From: Mucilaginibacter rubeus
GTDB lineage: Bacteria; Bacteroidota; Bacteroidia; Sphingobacteriales; Sphingobacteriaceae
NCBI RefSeq assembly: GCF_003286415.2
Contig: NZ_CP043450.1
Span: forward strand, 1,984,001-2,048,000
Direction: 5' to 3'
DNA length: 64,000 nucleotides
Below, piece by piece: positions 53,187 to 62,930 of the stretch (within the stretch, counting starts at the first letter, position 1; each line of letters opens with the position of its first letter). A program made the translations under genes and the position numbers. The notes below the pieces were generated by a model, which was not told where the DNA came from, did no database searches, and was given only the letters and a program-made list of their open reading frames with translations.

Positions 53187-54893
53187 ATGAAGAATTTCAA
53201 CAAAATAATTTTAGCGGCCGCCGGCATCATCACCGTAATGGCCGGGTGTAAAAAATACGAGCAATTCCCGGTTGATAAAGTGACCATTAACTACGTGTTT
53301 GATAAAAAGGATTCGCTGGGAACCAATGCTCAAATGTTCCTGTACGGGATTTACGCGTCATTACAAAATGGCCATAGCAGGATAGGAGGCGATTACCTTG
53401 ATGCCGCGAGTGATGATGCCATATCATCGGCTGCGGGTGCATCAAATGAAGTTACAGTACTGTCAACGGCGGCTTACAACTCTTACACTGTTCCTACAGA
53501 TGAAAATCTTTGGGCCTACTACTATGCCGGTATCCGCAAGGCAAATGAGTTTGTGAACAATATAGATGTGGTGCCGGTAATGGCTCAATACAATGGCTAC
53601 TCCATGAAATATGTGTGGAAAGGCGAAGCCCGCTTTTTAAGGGCGCTGTATTACTTTGAGTTGGTTAAACGTTACGGTGGCGTACCATTATTGGGTAATA
53701 AGGTATTTACTATAACCGATGATGTATCCCTGCCCCGCAATTCTTTTGCCGATTGTATCAAATACATTGTAAGCGAATGCGATGCCATTAAGGATACACT
53801 GATGACCGCTCCGCTGAGCAACCCTAATGCCGATTACCATCGCCCAACAAAAGGTGCGGCTATGGCTTTAAAAGCAAAGGTGTTACTATATGCTGCAAGT
53901 CCGCTGTTTAACGGGCAAAATATTGATGCTTCGAATCCGGTAACAGGTTACACAGATTTTAGTGCAGATAGATGGGTACAGGCCGCCGCTGCCGAAAAAG
54001 CTGTAATGGATTTGAATGTTTATTCATTGCTGCCCAGCTTTAAAGATGTGTTCCTGACTCAGAACAGTTCGGAAAATATATTTATCCGCCAAACGGATAA
54101 TTCATCATCAATAGAAACCACCAACGGACCGATTGGCTTTACGGGTGCAGTAGGCAAGGGGCAAACAAGCCCAACGCAGCAATTGGTTGATGCTTTTCCA
54201 ATGAAAAATGGCTTGCCTATCACAGATCCTGCATCTGGCTATAACCCGGATAACCCTTACGCAAGCCGCGATCCCCGCTTAACCTACACGGTGCTTTACA
54301 ACGGTACAAGGTGGCTTAACTCCGATCTGCAATTGTTTGAGGGGGGGATCAGCAAGCCTAATGGTTCGTTGCAGCAAACCAAAACAGGCTATTACATGCG
54401 TAAGTTCATGGGCAATTTTGAAAATACAAATGCCTATGCAGCGCACGTGATCGACTGGCAGATCTTACGTTATGCCGATGTGGTTTTAGGATACGCCGAA
54501 GCTCTCAACGAATCGGCGGGGGCTACCACCGACGTTTACAACGCGGTGATCAGCATCAGAAAACGTGCAGGAATCGATGTCGGAACAGTCAATTATGGGC
54601 TTAAACCGGGCATGACCAAAGATGAGATGCGCGCCATCATTCAAAATGAGCGCCGTTTGGAAATGGCCTTTGAAGAGAACCGCTACTTTGATATCCGCCG
54701 CTGGAAAATTGCCGGTACCGTAATGAACCAGCCTCAAAAAGGTATGAGCATTGTGAAGATAGGCTCAAGCCTTACTTATAATGTGGTAAACGCCCTCACT
54801 ACCAAATTTGAATCGCCAAAGATGTACCTGTACCCGATACCTTATGATGAGGTTTTGAAGAACCCGAATATGAAACAAAATCCAGGATGGTAA
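53187..54893 (+). CDS. SusD/RagB-family lipoprotein
   Basis: About 568 residues. I choose the ATG at 53187, giving a lipoprotein signal (MAGC, Cys near 20); an ATG three codons earlier is in frame. SusD motifs are YVWKGEARFLRALYYFELVK, YGGVPLLGN and the C-terminal NERRLEMAFEENRYFDIRRW, ending YLYPIPYDEVLKNPNMKQNP. It is probably the partner of the SusC just upstream. Confidence 0.94.
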   Translation: MKNFNKIILAAAGIITVMAGCKKYEQFPVDKVTINYVFDKKDSLGTNAQMFLYGIYASLQNGHSRIGGDYLDAASDDAISSAAGASNEVTVLSTAAYNSYTVPTDENLWAYYYAGIRKANEFVNNIDVVPVMAQYNGYSMKYVWKGEARFLRALYYFELVKRYGGVPLLGNKVFTITDDVSLPRNSFADCIKYIVSECDAIKDTLMTAPLSNPNADYHRPTKGAAMALKAKVLLYAASPLFNGQNIDASNPVTGYTDFSADRWVQAAAAEKAVMDLNVYSLLPSFKDVFLTQNSSENIFIRQTDNSSSIETTNGPIGFTGAVGKGQTSPTQQLVDAFPMKNGLPITDPASGYNPDNPYASRDPRLTYTVLYNGTRWLNSDLQLFEGGISKPNGSLQQTKTGYYMRKFMGNFENTNAYAAHVIDWQILRYADVVLGYAEALNESAGATTDVYNAVISIRKRAGIDVGTVNYGLKPGMTKDEMRAIIQNERRLEMAFEENRYFDIRRWKIAGTVMNQPQKGMSIVKIGSSLTYNVVNALTTKFESPKMYLYPIPYDEVLKNPNMKQNPGW

Positions 54894-54933
54894 TCTCAAA
54901 ACCGATTCAGTTAAACCAAAAAAATTAAGCTTT

Positions 54934-57900
54934 ATGAGAAAAATAATACTTTTCTTTCAGATATTAATGATCCTGCTCCCGGCAGTATCATTTGCGCAAA
55001 GCCGAACCGTAACCGGCACCGTGCGCGATATTACCGGGGTATTGCCAGGGGTATCGGTTATCGAAAAGGGCGTTGCCAATAACGGCGCCATTACAGACCA
55101 GAGCGGTAAGTTCAGGCTTGTTCTGAAGGGCAAATCAAACACCATCATTGTACGTTTCATCGGTTATATCCCAAGGGAACTTCGTGTTCCGGAAACAGGC
55201 AGAATGGACATCATACTGCAAACCAACACCAACGGTTTAGATGAGGTTGCGGTTGTGGCTTACGGAACAAGAAAACGTATCACCAATACGGGTGCTGTAA
55301 GTTCAATTTCGGCCAGTGAAATCCGCACGGTACCAACAGCCAACGTACAGAATGCTTTAACCGGTAAATTGCCGGGTTTCTTTTCGCAACAGTCTTCGGG
55401 CCAGCCGGGTAAGGATGCTTCTGATTTTTATATCCGTGGCGTAAGTTCATTGAACCCATCAGGTAACCAGCCGCTTATTATTGTGGATGATATTGAATAC
55501 AGTTATGATCAGCTACAACAGATCAACGTAAATGAAATAGAAAGTATCTCTATTCTAAAAGATGCCTCCACTACAGCAATTTACGGTATCAAAGGCGCTA
55601 ATGGAGTATTGGTGGTAACTACTCGCCGTGGTAAGGCGGGTACGCCTAAAGTAAACCTCCGTGTTGAAAGCGGAATTCAGCAGCCAACCAAAACACCTCA
55701 ATTTTTAGATTCATACAATACAGCAGTACTCATTAACGAGGCGCAACATAATGACGGCATCCCGCTTAGCTTTACCCAGCAGGACCTCGACCTGTTTAAA
55801 AACGGATCTGATCCTTACGGGCACCCTAATGTGGATTGGTATAATAAGATCTTTAAAAAGTATACCTATCAAACTAATGCCAACCTTGATATTTCAGGCG
55901 GTACTACCGGAGTGAAATACTTTATCTCCGGAGGGGCATTAAATCAGAACGGTTTGGTACGAGACTTTGCCGACCCGCAAAGTTTGGTAAATACCAATTA
56001 TTATTTTAAACGTTATAATTTCCGTTCAAACCTCGATCTTAAAGCCAATAAAACGCTTGACTTACGCTTGGATATAACCACCCGCTTCTCTGATCTGAAC
56101 CAGCCTTACAATGAGAATGCAGTTAGCGAAGTATACAATTTTACCAAGGAAACGCCTTTCACCGCGCCATATCTAAACCCTAACGGCAGTTACTCATATG
56201 CGTATTCATCGTTTAATCCCGATCACCTGCCAACGCTTAACGCAAGGCTGGCTACAGGAGGTTATCAGCACTCGCGCCGTACCGATTTTAACGTGCTTTT
56301 TGGCGCTACTCAGAGGCTGGATGATCTGACCAATGGACTTTCGGTAACAGGCCGTGTAGCATACTCCAGTATAGAGCAGTTTACCAAACAGATCTTTAAC
56401 GGTGGTATTCCGGCCTATCATTATGACCCTACAACCAATCAGTACTCATTGAGGCCGGGAGCTACCTATGTATATCAAACTTACGCCTTAACAGGTAGTA
56501 CGGACATCAGCACTAATAACTATAACCTGCAACTTTACGCCAATTACGATAGGACATTTAGAGGTTCGCACCATTTTTCGGGATTGCTATTGTTTAATCA
56601 AACCTCACAAACTTATTTTACCTATCCGCTGCTGGATGGAGCCCAGGTTGGTGTTCCGCAAAAATTCCGTGGTGTATCGGGCAAAGTTGGATATGATTTT
56701 AAGCAGAAATTCCTGTTTGATTTTAACGTAGCCTACAACGGTACAGATCGCTTTGCCGCCAATCACCGCTTTGGTATTTTTCCGGCTGTGAGCTTTGGTT
56801 ACAACATTGCAAAAGAGTCGTTTTTTGAAAAAGCTATGCCGGTTTTCAGTCTCCTGAAACTGAGGGGAAGCTATGGTCTGGTTGGCTCAGATGCCGCACC
56901 GGGTAACCGTTATGTATACAACCAGGTTTATAACCAGGGGGGAGGCTACAACTTTGGCGAAACTGCGCAGGGGTATACAACCATTTCTGAGGGATCATTG
57001 GGCAATCCAACCGTTGTATGGGAACGCGCCAAAAAGATCGATATCGGATTAGATGCTAACTTGTTTAATGATAAAATCTCCATCACCGCCGATTATTTCC
57101 ATGATATCCGTTACAATCAGCTGATTACCCCGGGTAGCGTACCTGAAATATTGGGCGTCGGTTTGCCTGCAGTAAATATCGGTAGAACCCGTAACCAGGG
57201 CCTTGATGGGCAGATCAGTTATCATAGCACTCTTGGTAAAGTACAATACAATGTGGGTTTCGTGTTTTCGTATGCCAAAAACAAGATACTGTATGAGGAT
57301 GAGGCTACACCGGCTTACCCATGGCTGGCGCAAACAGGGCATTCCATCGGTCAGCAATATGGTTACCATTTTGTGGGATATTACACTGCTGCGGATATTG
57401 CCGCGATTAATTCGGGAAGTAAATCGGTTCCGGTACCTGATAACGGAATTCCGTTGCAACCGGGCGATCTGAAGTACCAGGACTTAAATGGCGACGGCGT
57501 CATCAACGTATTTGATAAAAGGCCTATCGGTAATCCAAACCTGCCAAATACCATATTGGGCTTATCATTACAGGCCGTTTACAAAGGTTTCAGCGTAAGC
57601 GTGCTTTTACAGGGATCATTCAATTACAGTTTCGCGGTTATCGGCACAGGTATCGAGCCATTCCAGAGCCAGTTTCAACCTATACACCAGGAACGATGGA
57701 CACCGGAGAATCCGGTTAACGCGGCTTTCCCGAGGTTAACTACTAACCCAACTTCGGTAAATAGCCCTACAGCTTATTTCTCTGATTACTGGTTGCTGAA
57801 CGCGCATTATGTGCGTTTAAAAACGGTTGATATCGGTTACCAGTTACCAACTAAACTGTTGCCGTTCAAGATCAATAACGCCCGTATCTACATGAGCGCG

Positions 57901-58026
57901 TACAATTTGCTCACGTTTGATAATTACAAGAAATACCAGCAGGACCCGGAGATTGCTACCAATACTGCAGGTGATGCATATATTAACCAGCGCGTAATTA
58001 ACCTGGGTATCCAGGCAGGCTTTTAA
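54934..58026 (+). CDS. SusC/RagA TonB-dependent transporter without STN domain
   Basis: A 1,030-residue transporter. Signal peptide (MILLPAVSFAQ), carboxypeptidase-regulatory-like domain (GVLPGVSVIEKGVANNGAIT), TonB box/plug (PLIIVDDIEYSYDQLQQINV, DASTTAIYGIKGANGVLVVT) and barrel ending INQRVINLGIQAGF. It starts 40 bases after a SusD and is not followed by one; the SusD at 46710 is the other unpaired member. A terminator lies 20 bases after the stop. Confidence 0.95.
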   Translation: MRKIILFFQILMILLPAVSFAQSRTVTGTVRDITGVLPGVSVIEKGVANNGAITDQSGKFRLVLKGKSNTIIVRFIGYIPRELRVPETGRMDIILQTNTNGLDEVAVVAYGTRKRITNTGAVSSISASEIRTVPTANVQNALTGKLPGFFSQQSSGQPGKDASDFYIRGVSSLNPSGNQPLIIVDDIEYSYDQLQQINVNEIESISILKDASTTAIYGIKGANGVLVVTTRRGKAGTPKVNLRVESGIQQPTKTPQFLDSYNTAVLINEAQHNDGIPLSFTQQDLDLFKNGSDPYGHPNVDWYNKIFKKYTYQTNANLDISGGTTGVKYFISGGALNQNGLVRDFADPQSLVNTNYYFKRYNFRSNLDLKANKTLDLRLDITTRFSDLNQPYNENAVSEVYNFTKETPFTAPYLNPNGSYSYAYSSFNPDHLPTLNARLATGGYQHSRRTDFNVLFGATQRLDDLTNGLSVTGRVAYSSIEQFTKQIFNGGIPAYHYDPTTNQYSLRPGATYVYQTYALTGSTDISTNNYNLQLYANYDRTFRGSHHFSGLLLFNQTSQTYFTYPLLDGAQVGVPQKFRGVSGKVGYDFKQKFLFDFNVAYNGTDRFAANHRFGIFPAVSFGYNIAKESFFEKAMPVFSLLKLRGSYGLVGSDAAPGNRYVYNQVYNQGGGYNFGETAQGYTTISEGSLGNPTVVWERAKKIDIGLDANLFNDKISITADYFHDIRYNQLITPGSVPEILGVGLPAVNIGRTRNQGLDGQISYHSTLGKVQYNVGFVFSYAKNKILYEDEATPAYPWLAQTGHSIGQQYGYHFVGYYTAADIAAINSGSKSVPVPDNGIPLQPGDLKYQDLNGDGVINVFDKRPIGNPNLPNTILGLSLQAVYKGFSVSVLLQGSFNYSFAVIGTGIEPFQSQFQPIHQERWTPENPVNAAFPRLTTNPTSVNSPTAYFSDYWLLNAHYVRLKTVDIGYQLPTKLLPFKINNARIYMSAYNLLTFDNYKKYQQDPEIATNTAGDAYINQRVINLGIQAGF

Positions 58027-58045
58027 TAACCAATACATAAACCAC

Positions 58046-58085
58046 AAAAGAGGCCGGTACGCAGGTACCGGTTCTCTTTTTGTTT
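58046..58085 (+). terminator. Intrinsic terminator of the SusC/SusD operon
   Basis: AAAGAGGCCGGTAC pairs with GTACCGGTTCTCTTT with a small bulge over a 4-base loop, followed by a T-rich run. Confidence 0.88.
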
Positions 58086-58110
58086 TGGCAGATAAACTTT
58101 AATTTAGGAT

Positions 58111-59286
58111 ATGTTTCCAACCATCGGCGATCTGATATTTTACCTCTTCCATATCCGGGTTGGGTTTCCTATCCAAACGCTTGGTTTTTTTATGGCGCTT
58201 GCCTTTTTATTTGCCTACATAGTTTTTACCTCCGAATTTAAACGCTATGAAGCCATTGGCAAAATCAACGCGTTTAAACGTAAGGTAATTGTTGGAAAGC
58301 CTGCTTCGGTTGCTGAAATGATCATTAATTTTTTGCCGGGTTTTTTATTTGGTTTTAAACTTTTTGGGGCTGTTTTTAACTACGCTATTTTCGCTGCAAA
58401 CCCCAGAGCTTATATTCTTTCACTCCAGGGAAACCTGACTGCCGGAATCCTTATCGGCGGGGCGTTTGCTTTCTGGATTTATAACGACAGAAAGAAATTC
58501 GCGCTCCCTAAGCCCCAAACAACTGAATATACTGTGCATCCCTATCAATTAATGGGGCTTATCGTTTTTAGTGTCGGTTTTTTCGGCTTTATTGGGGCTA
58601 AGTTGTTTGATATTGTGGAGCATTTTGGCAGGTTAAGATATGATCCGCTGGGTACTATATTTTCGGCCAATGGGTTTGCTTATTACGGAGGGTTGATATT
58701 TGGTGCATTAACTTATTTGTATATCGGTCACCGGCACCATATGAAACTCGTGCATCTTGCAGATATTGGCTCGCCGGGTATGATGCTGGCTTATGGTATT
58801 GGCCGCATAGGGTGTCAGCTTTCGGGTGATGGCGATTGGGGTAAGGTTAACATACACTTAAAACCTGTTATGTTGAATTGGTTACCCGATTGGATGTGGT
58901 CATTTAGCTATCCGCATAACGCTATAAATTCCGGTATGCCGATGCCTGGTTGTATAGGTAATTACTGTAACCAATTGGCTAACCCGGTTTATCCCACGCC
59001 TTTTTATGAGGCTACATTGTGTATTGGCATGTTCCTGTTAATGTGGGCCTTTCGTAAACGTATAGGTACACCCGGCTTTATGTTTTTCCTGTACCTTGTA
59101 CTTAACGGTACCGAGCGCTTTTTGATAGAGCAGATCCGCATCAATCCGGTGTATCATTTTTTAGGCTTGCCCTTTACACAGGCCGGTTTAATTGGCTTTT
59201 TAATGCTGCTGGGCGGATTAACAGGTTTTGCTACCCTGATTGTCAAACACAGAACCCAACAGCACAAACATTTACCTGTATTATAA
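58111..59286 (+). CDS. lgt: Prolipoprotein diacylglyceryl transferase (Lgt)
   Basis: A 391-residue polytopic membrane enzyme that attaches diacylglycerol to lipobox cysteines of prolipoproteins. It has the HPYQLMG segment, the family signature region (AYGIGRIGCQLSGDGDWGK) with the conserved Arg, and the C-terminal FLIEQIRINPVYHFLGLPFT. It is longer than enterobacterial Lgt because of an N-terminal insertion (IGKINAFKRKVIVGKPASVA), as in other members of this phylum. It lies between a SusC operon terminator and a propeller gene 8 bases downstream, so it is transcribed with glycan genes. Whether the genome has another lgt cannot be seen. Confidence 0.9.
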   Translation: MFPTIGDLIFYLFHIRVGFPIQTLGFFMALAFLFAYIVFTSEFKRYEAIGKINAFKRKVIVGKPASVAEMIINFLPGFLFGFKLFGAVFNYAIFAANPRAYILSLQGNLTAGILIGGAFAFWIYNDRKKFALPKPQTTEYTVHPYQLMGLIVFSVGFFGFIGAKLFDIVEHFGRLRYDPLGTIFSANGFAYYGGLIFGALTYLYIGHRHHMKLVHLADIGSPGMMLAYGIGRIGCQLSGDGDWGKVNIHLKPVMLNWLPDWMWSFSYPHNAINSGMPMPGCIGNYCNQLANPVYPTPFYEATLCIGMFLLMWAFRKRIGTPGFMFFLYLVLNGTERFLIEQIRINPVYHFLGLPFTQAGLIGFLMLLGGLTGFATLIVKHRTQQHKHLPVL

Positions 59287-59294
59287 ATATCGAA

Positions 59295-60485
59295 ATGAAA
59301 AAGAACGCCCTTGCTTGTTTAGCCTTTTTGAGCTTGACCTTAACAAATAAAACCTTTGCTCAAAAGGCTGATACAGTTGACGTAACCAATATTAAATTTA
59401 AAGTTGAGGCCGCGCCCGAATGGTCAGCTTTGTTAAAACGTGATTCGGGGTGGTTTGGCGGCGATGGTATTTATACTATCCCCTTAAATGGAAGGGAAAC
59501 CGGGCAGGCAAAACCCAGTGATAAAGTGCTTTTTATTTTTAGCGATAGTATGATTGGCGCGGTACGCGACAATACTACGGCTCCGGGAACGGTAATGATC
59601 CATAATGCGGTAGCCGAATTAAGAGGCAACGAGCCTTTGGATAAACAGATGAAATTTTATTGGGATAAAAATGCCAAAGGTAAACCCGAATCGGTTTTTA
59701 TCCCACATACACCTAATACCGGCCCTACAGACTACTATTGGCTTGGGGATGGTTTTGTTAACCAGGCCTTGAACAACAATATTTACATTTTTGGATACCG
59801 GGTTCGTAATGTAAGTAATGAGGCGTTTGGTTTCAGGGAGGTTGGCAATACGCTTATCAAGATTCCGGCAAAGAGCAAACCACCTTATAAAGACCTCAAG
59901 CAAATGGATACACCATTTTACCTTATGGATCAAAAAGGCGAAAGCGGCTCGTTTGGTGCAGGCATCTATGTAAACACCAAAGAAGCCGGTGCACCAAAGC
60001 CCGATGGTTATATTTATGTTTACGGAGTGCGCGGCATGGCTAAGCACCTGATGGTTGCCCGTGTTTTACCCAAAGATTTTGAAGATTACAGCAAATGGAC
60101 CTTCTACAATGGAAAAGCCTGGGTAAGTGATATGGAACAGGTTGCTAACGTAACAAGCAGCGTATCAAATGAGTTAAGCTTTAATCCGCTGCCTGATGGT
60201 CGTTACGCTTTGATATTCCAGGTAGGGGGAATGACCACATCCGTAGGCATGCGGATAGGGGCAAGCCCGGTTGGTCCCTTCGGCCCGATCATTAAACTGT
60301 GGGATTGCAAACCGGATTTAACCGCCAAAACGTTTGTGGTTTATAACGCTAAAGCCCATCCGAGTTTATCAAAACCGGGTGAACTACTGATCAGTTACAA
60401 TATTAACTCCGTTGATTTTTTAAACGATCTGAAAAAATATCCCAACCTGTACAGGCCAAGGTTTATCAGGGTGAAGTTTGAATAG
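59295..60485 (+). CDS. Exported DUF4185/DUF5005-like five-bladed propeller protein
   Basis: A 396-residue exported protein (signal cleavage near KTFAQ) with repeated beta blades (GDGIYTIPLNGRE, VLFIFSDSMIGAV, GYIYVYGVRGM, SPVGPFGPIIKLWDC, PGELLISYNIN). The pattern matches DUF4185/DUF5005-type proteins, some of which are glycan-acting propellers. The C-terminal part resembles that of the lectin-propeller protein at 42456-44150 (SPxGPF..., HPxxxxxxELLxxYxxN). It begins 8 bases after lgt and may be in the same transcript. Catalytic residues cannot be named with confidence. Confidence 0.78.
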   Translation: MKKNALACLAFLSLTLTNKTFAQKADTVDVTNIKFKVEAAPEWSALLKRDSGWFGGDGIYTIPLNGRETGQAKPSDKVLFIFSDSMIGAVRDNTTAPGTVMIHNAVAELRGNEPLDKQMKFYWDKNAKGKPESVFIPHTPNTGPTDYYWLGDGFVNQALNNNIYIFGYRVRNVSNEAFGFREVGNTLIKIPAKSKPPYKDLKQMDTPFYLMDQKGESGSFGAGIYVNTKEAGAPKPDGYIYVYGVRGMAKHLMVARVLPKDFEDYSKWTFYNGKAWVSDMEQVANVTSSVSNELSFNPLPDGRYALIFQVGGMTTSVGMRIGASPVGPFGPIIKLWDCKPDLTAKTFVVYNAKAHPSLSKPGELLISYNINSVDFLNDLKKYPNLYRPRFIRVKFE

Positions 60486-60547
60486 CCAATATTTTAAATG
60501 AGCTTTCAGGGAGACTTTTTCTTTAATGACCTTATTTAAAATGTTAC

Positions 60548-60577
60548 TTTGCTAAATCGATTTAATTATTAATTTTG
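60548..60577 (+). promoter_or_regulatory. LacI-type operator between -33 and -7 elements of GH92 promoter (copy 6)
   Basis: TTGCTAAATCGATTTAA (60549-60565) is flanked by TTTG (60548-60551) and TAATTTTG (60570-60577), an exact TAnnTTTG. The operator occupies the promoter spacer, so a bound repressor would exclude polymerase. Confidence 0.8.
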
Positions 60578-60627
60578 TTCAGGGATGGTTTTCTTCAATT
60601 ACCAAGTCCTGATACCATTATAAACCA

Positions 60628-62904
60628 ATGAAAATACGTTCGCTTGTTTGCGCCGCTGCGCTTGCTTATACCGGAAACCTGCTTGCACAGGAGGCTAATC
60701 TTGTAAAGTATGTGAATACCCGGCAGGGTACCAATACCAAGTATGAGTTTTCGTACGGCAATACCTATCCGGCTACCTCGCTGCCTTTCGGCATGAACAC
60801 CTGGACGGCACAGACGGGTAAAAATGGTGATGGATGGAAGTATCAGTATTTTGAGCATACCATCCGCGGTTTTCAGCAGTCACATCAATGCAGCTCATGG
60901 GTTAATGACTACGCAGTGTTTTCGCTGATGCCGGTCGCCGGTAAATTGGTTGTCAATGAAGATGAAAGAGCGGCATCATTTAGTCACGATAACGAGATTG
61001 CCCAGCCCAGCTACTACAAAGTAAAGCTTGATAACAACATCACCGCCGAAATGTCACCGACAGAAAGAGGGGCGCATTTGCGGTTCTCATTCCCGAAAGC
61101 TAAAGCCTCATACCTTGTGTTGGATGGCTACACCAAAATGAGTGAAGTAAAGATCATTCCATCTGAACGGAAAATAACCGGCTACGTGAATAATTGCCGC
61201 TGGGCCCCCAAGGATTTCAGGAATTACTTTGTTATTGTTTTTGACAAGCCGTTTACCGGTTATGGCACCTGGGAAAATAAAAAGAACACCATAGCAGCAA
61301 AAAGCGAAACAGCGGAGGGAGAGGGTGTTGGGGCTTATATCCAATTTAAAGATGGTGAAACCGTACAGGCCAAAGTAGCCTCGTCCTATATCAGTCCCGA
61401 ACAAGCTGAACTTACGCTAAATACCGAATTGGGCAAGTTCAAATCATTTGATGATACCCATAAAGCGGCGGATAAAGTGTGGAACCAACTGCTTGGCCGC
61501 ATGGCTGTTGAGGGTGGTACCGAAGATCAAAAAGCTACTTTTTATTCCTGTATGTACCATGCCAATTTGTTTTCGCACCAGTTTTTTGAGTATGGAAAAG
61601 ATGGTAAGCCATATTATTATAGCCCTTATGATGGCAAGATACATGATGGTTATATGTATACCGATAATGGTTTTTGGGATACTTTCCGCGCCCAGTTTCC
61701 TTTAAATACAGTACTGCATCCTAAAATGGAAGGTCAGTTAGTACAGGCATTACTTGATGCACAACAGCAGTGCGGCTGGCTACCGGCTTGGTCATTCCCG
61801 GCCGAAACCGGGGGGATGCTCGGGAATCATTCTATTTCTTTGTTGACGGATGCATGGGTAAAAGGGATTCGCACTTTTGATCCTAAGAAAGCCCTTGAAG
61901 CTTACTACCACGAAGCAACCAACAAAGGCCCATGGGGGAGTGCTAATGGTCGCCCGGGCTGGAAGGAATATTATGCCAATGGCTACGTGCCATTTACCCC
62001 ACAAACCCTTGGTTCAACCGCCTGGACGTTGGAATTTGCTTACGACGATTTTTGCGGTTACCAGCTGGCAAAGCTCACCGGTAATAAGTTTTACAAAGAT
62101 GTTTTTGCAAGGCAGATGTACAATTATAAAAATCTGTTCGACACCAAAACACGGTTCATGCGCTCGAAAGATGCACAGGGTAACTGGATAGAGCCTTTTG
62201 ATCCTATGGATTGGGGCGGCCCTTACACCGAAGGGAATGCCTGGCACTGGACCTGGTCGGTTTTTCATGATACACAGGGATTGATCAACCTGATGGGCGG
62301 GGAAAAGAACTTTACTGCAAAGATCGATTCGGTATTTACAGAACCGGGAACCATTAAAGTAGGAGGATACGGCCAGGTAATTCACGAAATGACGGAGATG
62401 GCCGAATTTAAAATGGGACAATATGCGCAGGGCAACGAGCCCATCCATCATTTGCTTTATATGTATAACTACGCCGGCCAGCCATGGAAAGCCCAGCAAC
62501 ATTTACGCGATGTGATGGACAAGATGTACAATGCAAGTGAAAACGGTTACCCCGGCGATGAGGATGAAGGCCAGATGTCGTCATGGTTTGTGTTAAGCGC
62601 GGCAGGGTTTTACAGCGTTTGCCCCGGTACCGATCAATATGTGATTGGTAGTCCGCTGTTTAAAAAGATGACCATCGCTTTGGAAAATGGCAAAAAGTTC
62701 GTGATTGAGGCTAATAATAACAGCAAAGAGAATGTGTATATCCAATCGGCTACGCTAAATGGCAAGCCATATACGCACAACTGGATCACCCAGACAGATA
62801 TCATGAATGGTGGCGTATTGCATTTTGAAATGGGCAATAAACCAGCCTTGAACCGCGGGATAGCGCCTGAAGACAGGCCGTTTTCGCTTTCGAAATCTCA
62901 GTAG
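60628..62904 (+). CDS. GH92 alpha-mannosidase, exported
   Basis: A 758-residue GH92 enzyme, paralogous to the one at 39992 but diverged. The signal peptide ends near LLAQ. It keeps the family elements YVNTRQGTNTKYEFSYGNTY, GFWDTFRAQFPLNTVLHPKM, GGMLGNHSISLLTDAWVKGI, NEPIHHLLYMYNYAGQPWKA and GDEDEGQMSSWFVLSAAGFY, the metal/acid region. It likely trims a different alpha-mannosidic linkage from the first. It is preceded by an operator-bearing promoter and followed by a palindromic repeat and a GH2 gene. Confidence 0.94.
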   Translation: MKIRSLVCAAALAYTGNLLAQEANLVKYVNTRQGTNTKYEFSYGNTYPATSLPFGMNTWTAQTGKNGDGWKYQYFEHTIRGFQQSHQCSSWVNDYAVFSLMPVAGKLVVNEDERAASFSHDNEIAQPSYYKVKLDNNITAEMSPTERGAHLRFSFPKAKASYLVLDGYTKMSEVKIIPSERKITGYVNNCRWAPKDFRNYFVIVFDKPFTGYGTWENKKNTIAAKSETAEGEGVGAYIQFKDGETVQAKVASSYISPEQAELTLNTELGKFKSFDDTHKAADKVWNQLLGRMAVEGGTEDQKATFYSCMYHANLFSHQFFEYGKDGKPYYYSPYDGKIHDGYMYTDNGFWDTFRAQFPLNTVLHPKMEGQLVQALLDAQQQCGWLPAWSFPAETGGMLGNHSISLLTDAWVKGIRTFDPKKALEAYYHEATNKGPWGSANGRPGWKEYYANGYVPFTPQTLGSTAWTLEFAYDDFCGYQLAKLTGNKFYKDVFARQMYNYKNLFDTKTRFMRSKDAQGNWIEPFDPMDWGGPYTEGNAWHWTWSVFHDTQGLINLMGGEKNFTAKIDSVFTEPGTIKVGGYGQVIHEMTEMAEFKMGQYAQGNEPIHHLLYMYNYAGQPWKAQQHLRDVMDKMYNASENGYPGDEDEGQMSSWFVLSAAGFYSVCPGTDQYVIGSPLFKKMTIALENGKKFVIEANNNSKENVYIQSATLNGKPYTHNWITQTDIMNGGVLHFEMGNKPALNRGIAPEDRPFSLSKSQ

Positions 62905-62930
62905 AAAGAAATAAGAAGAATAATGAAAAC

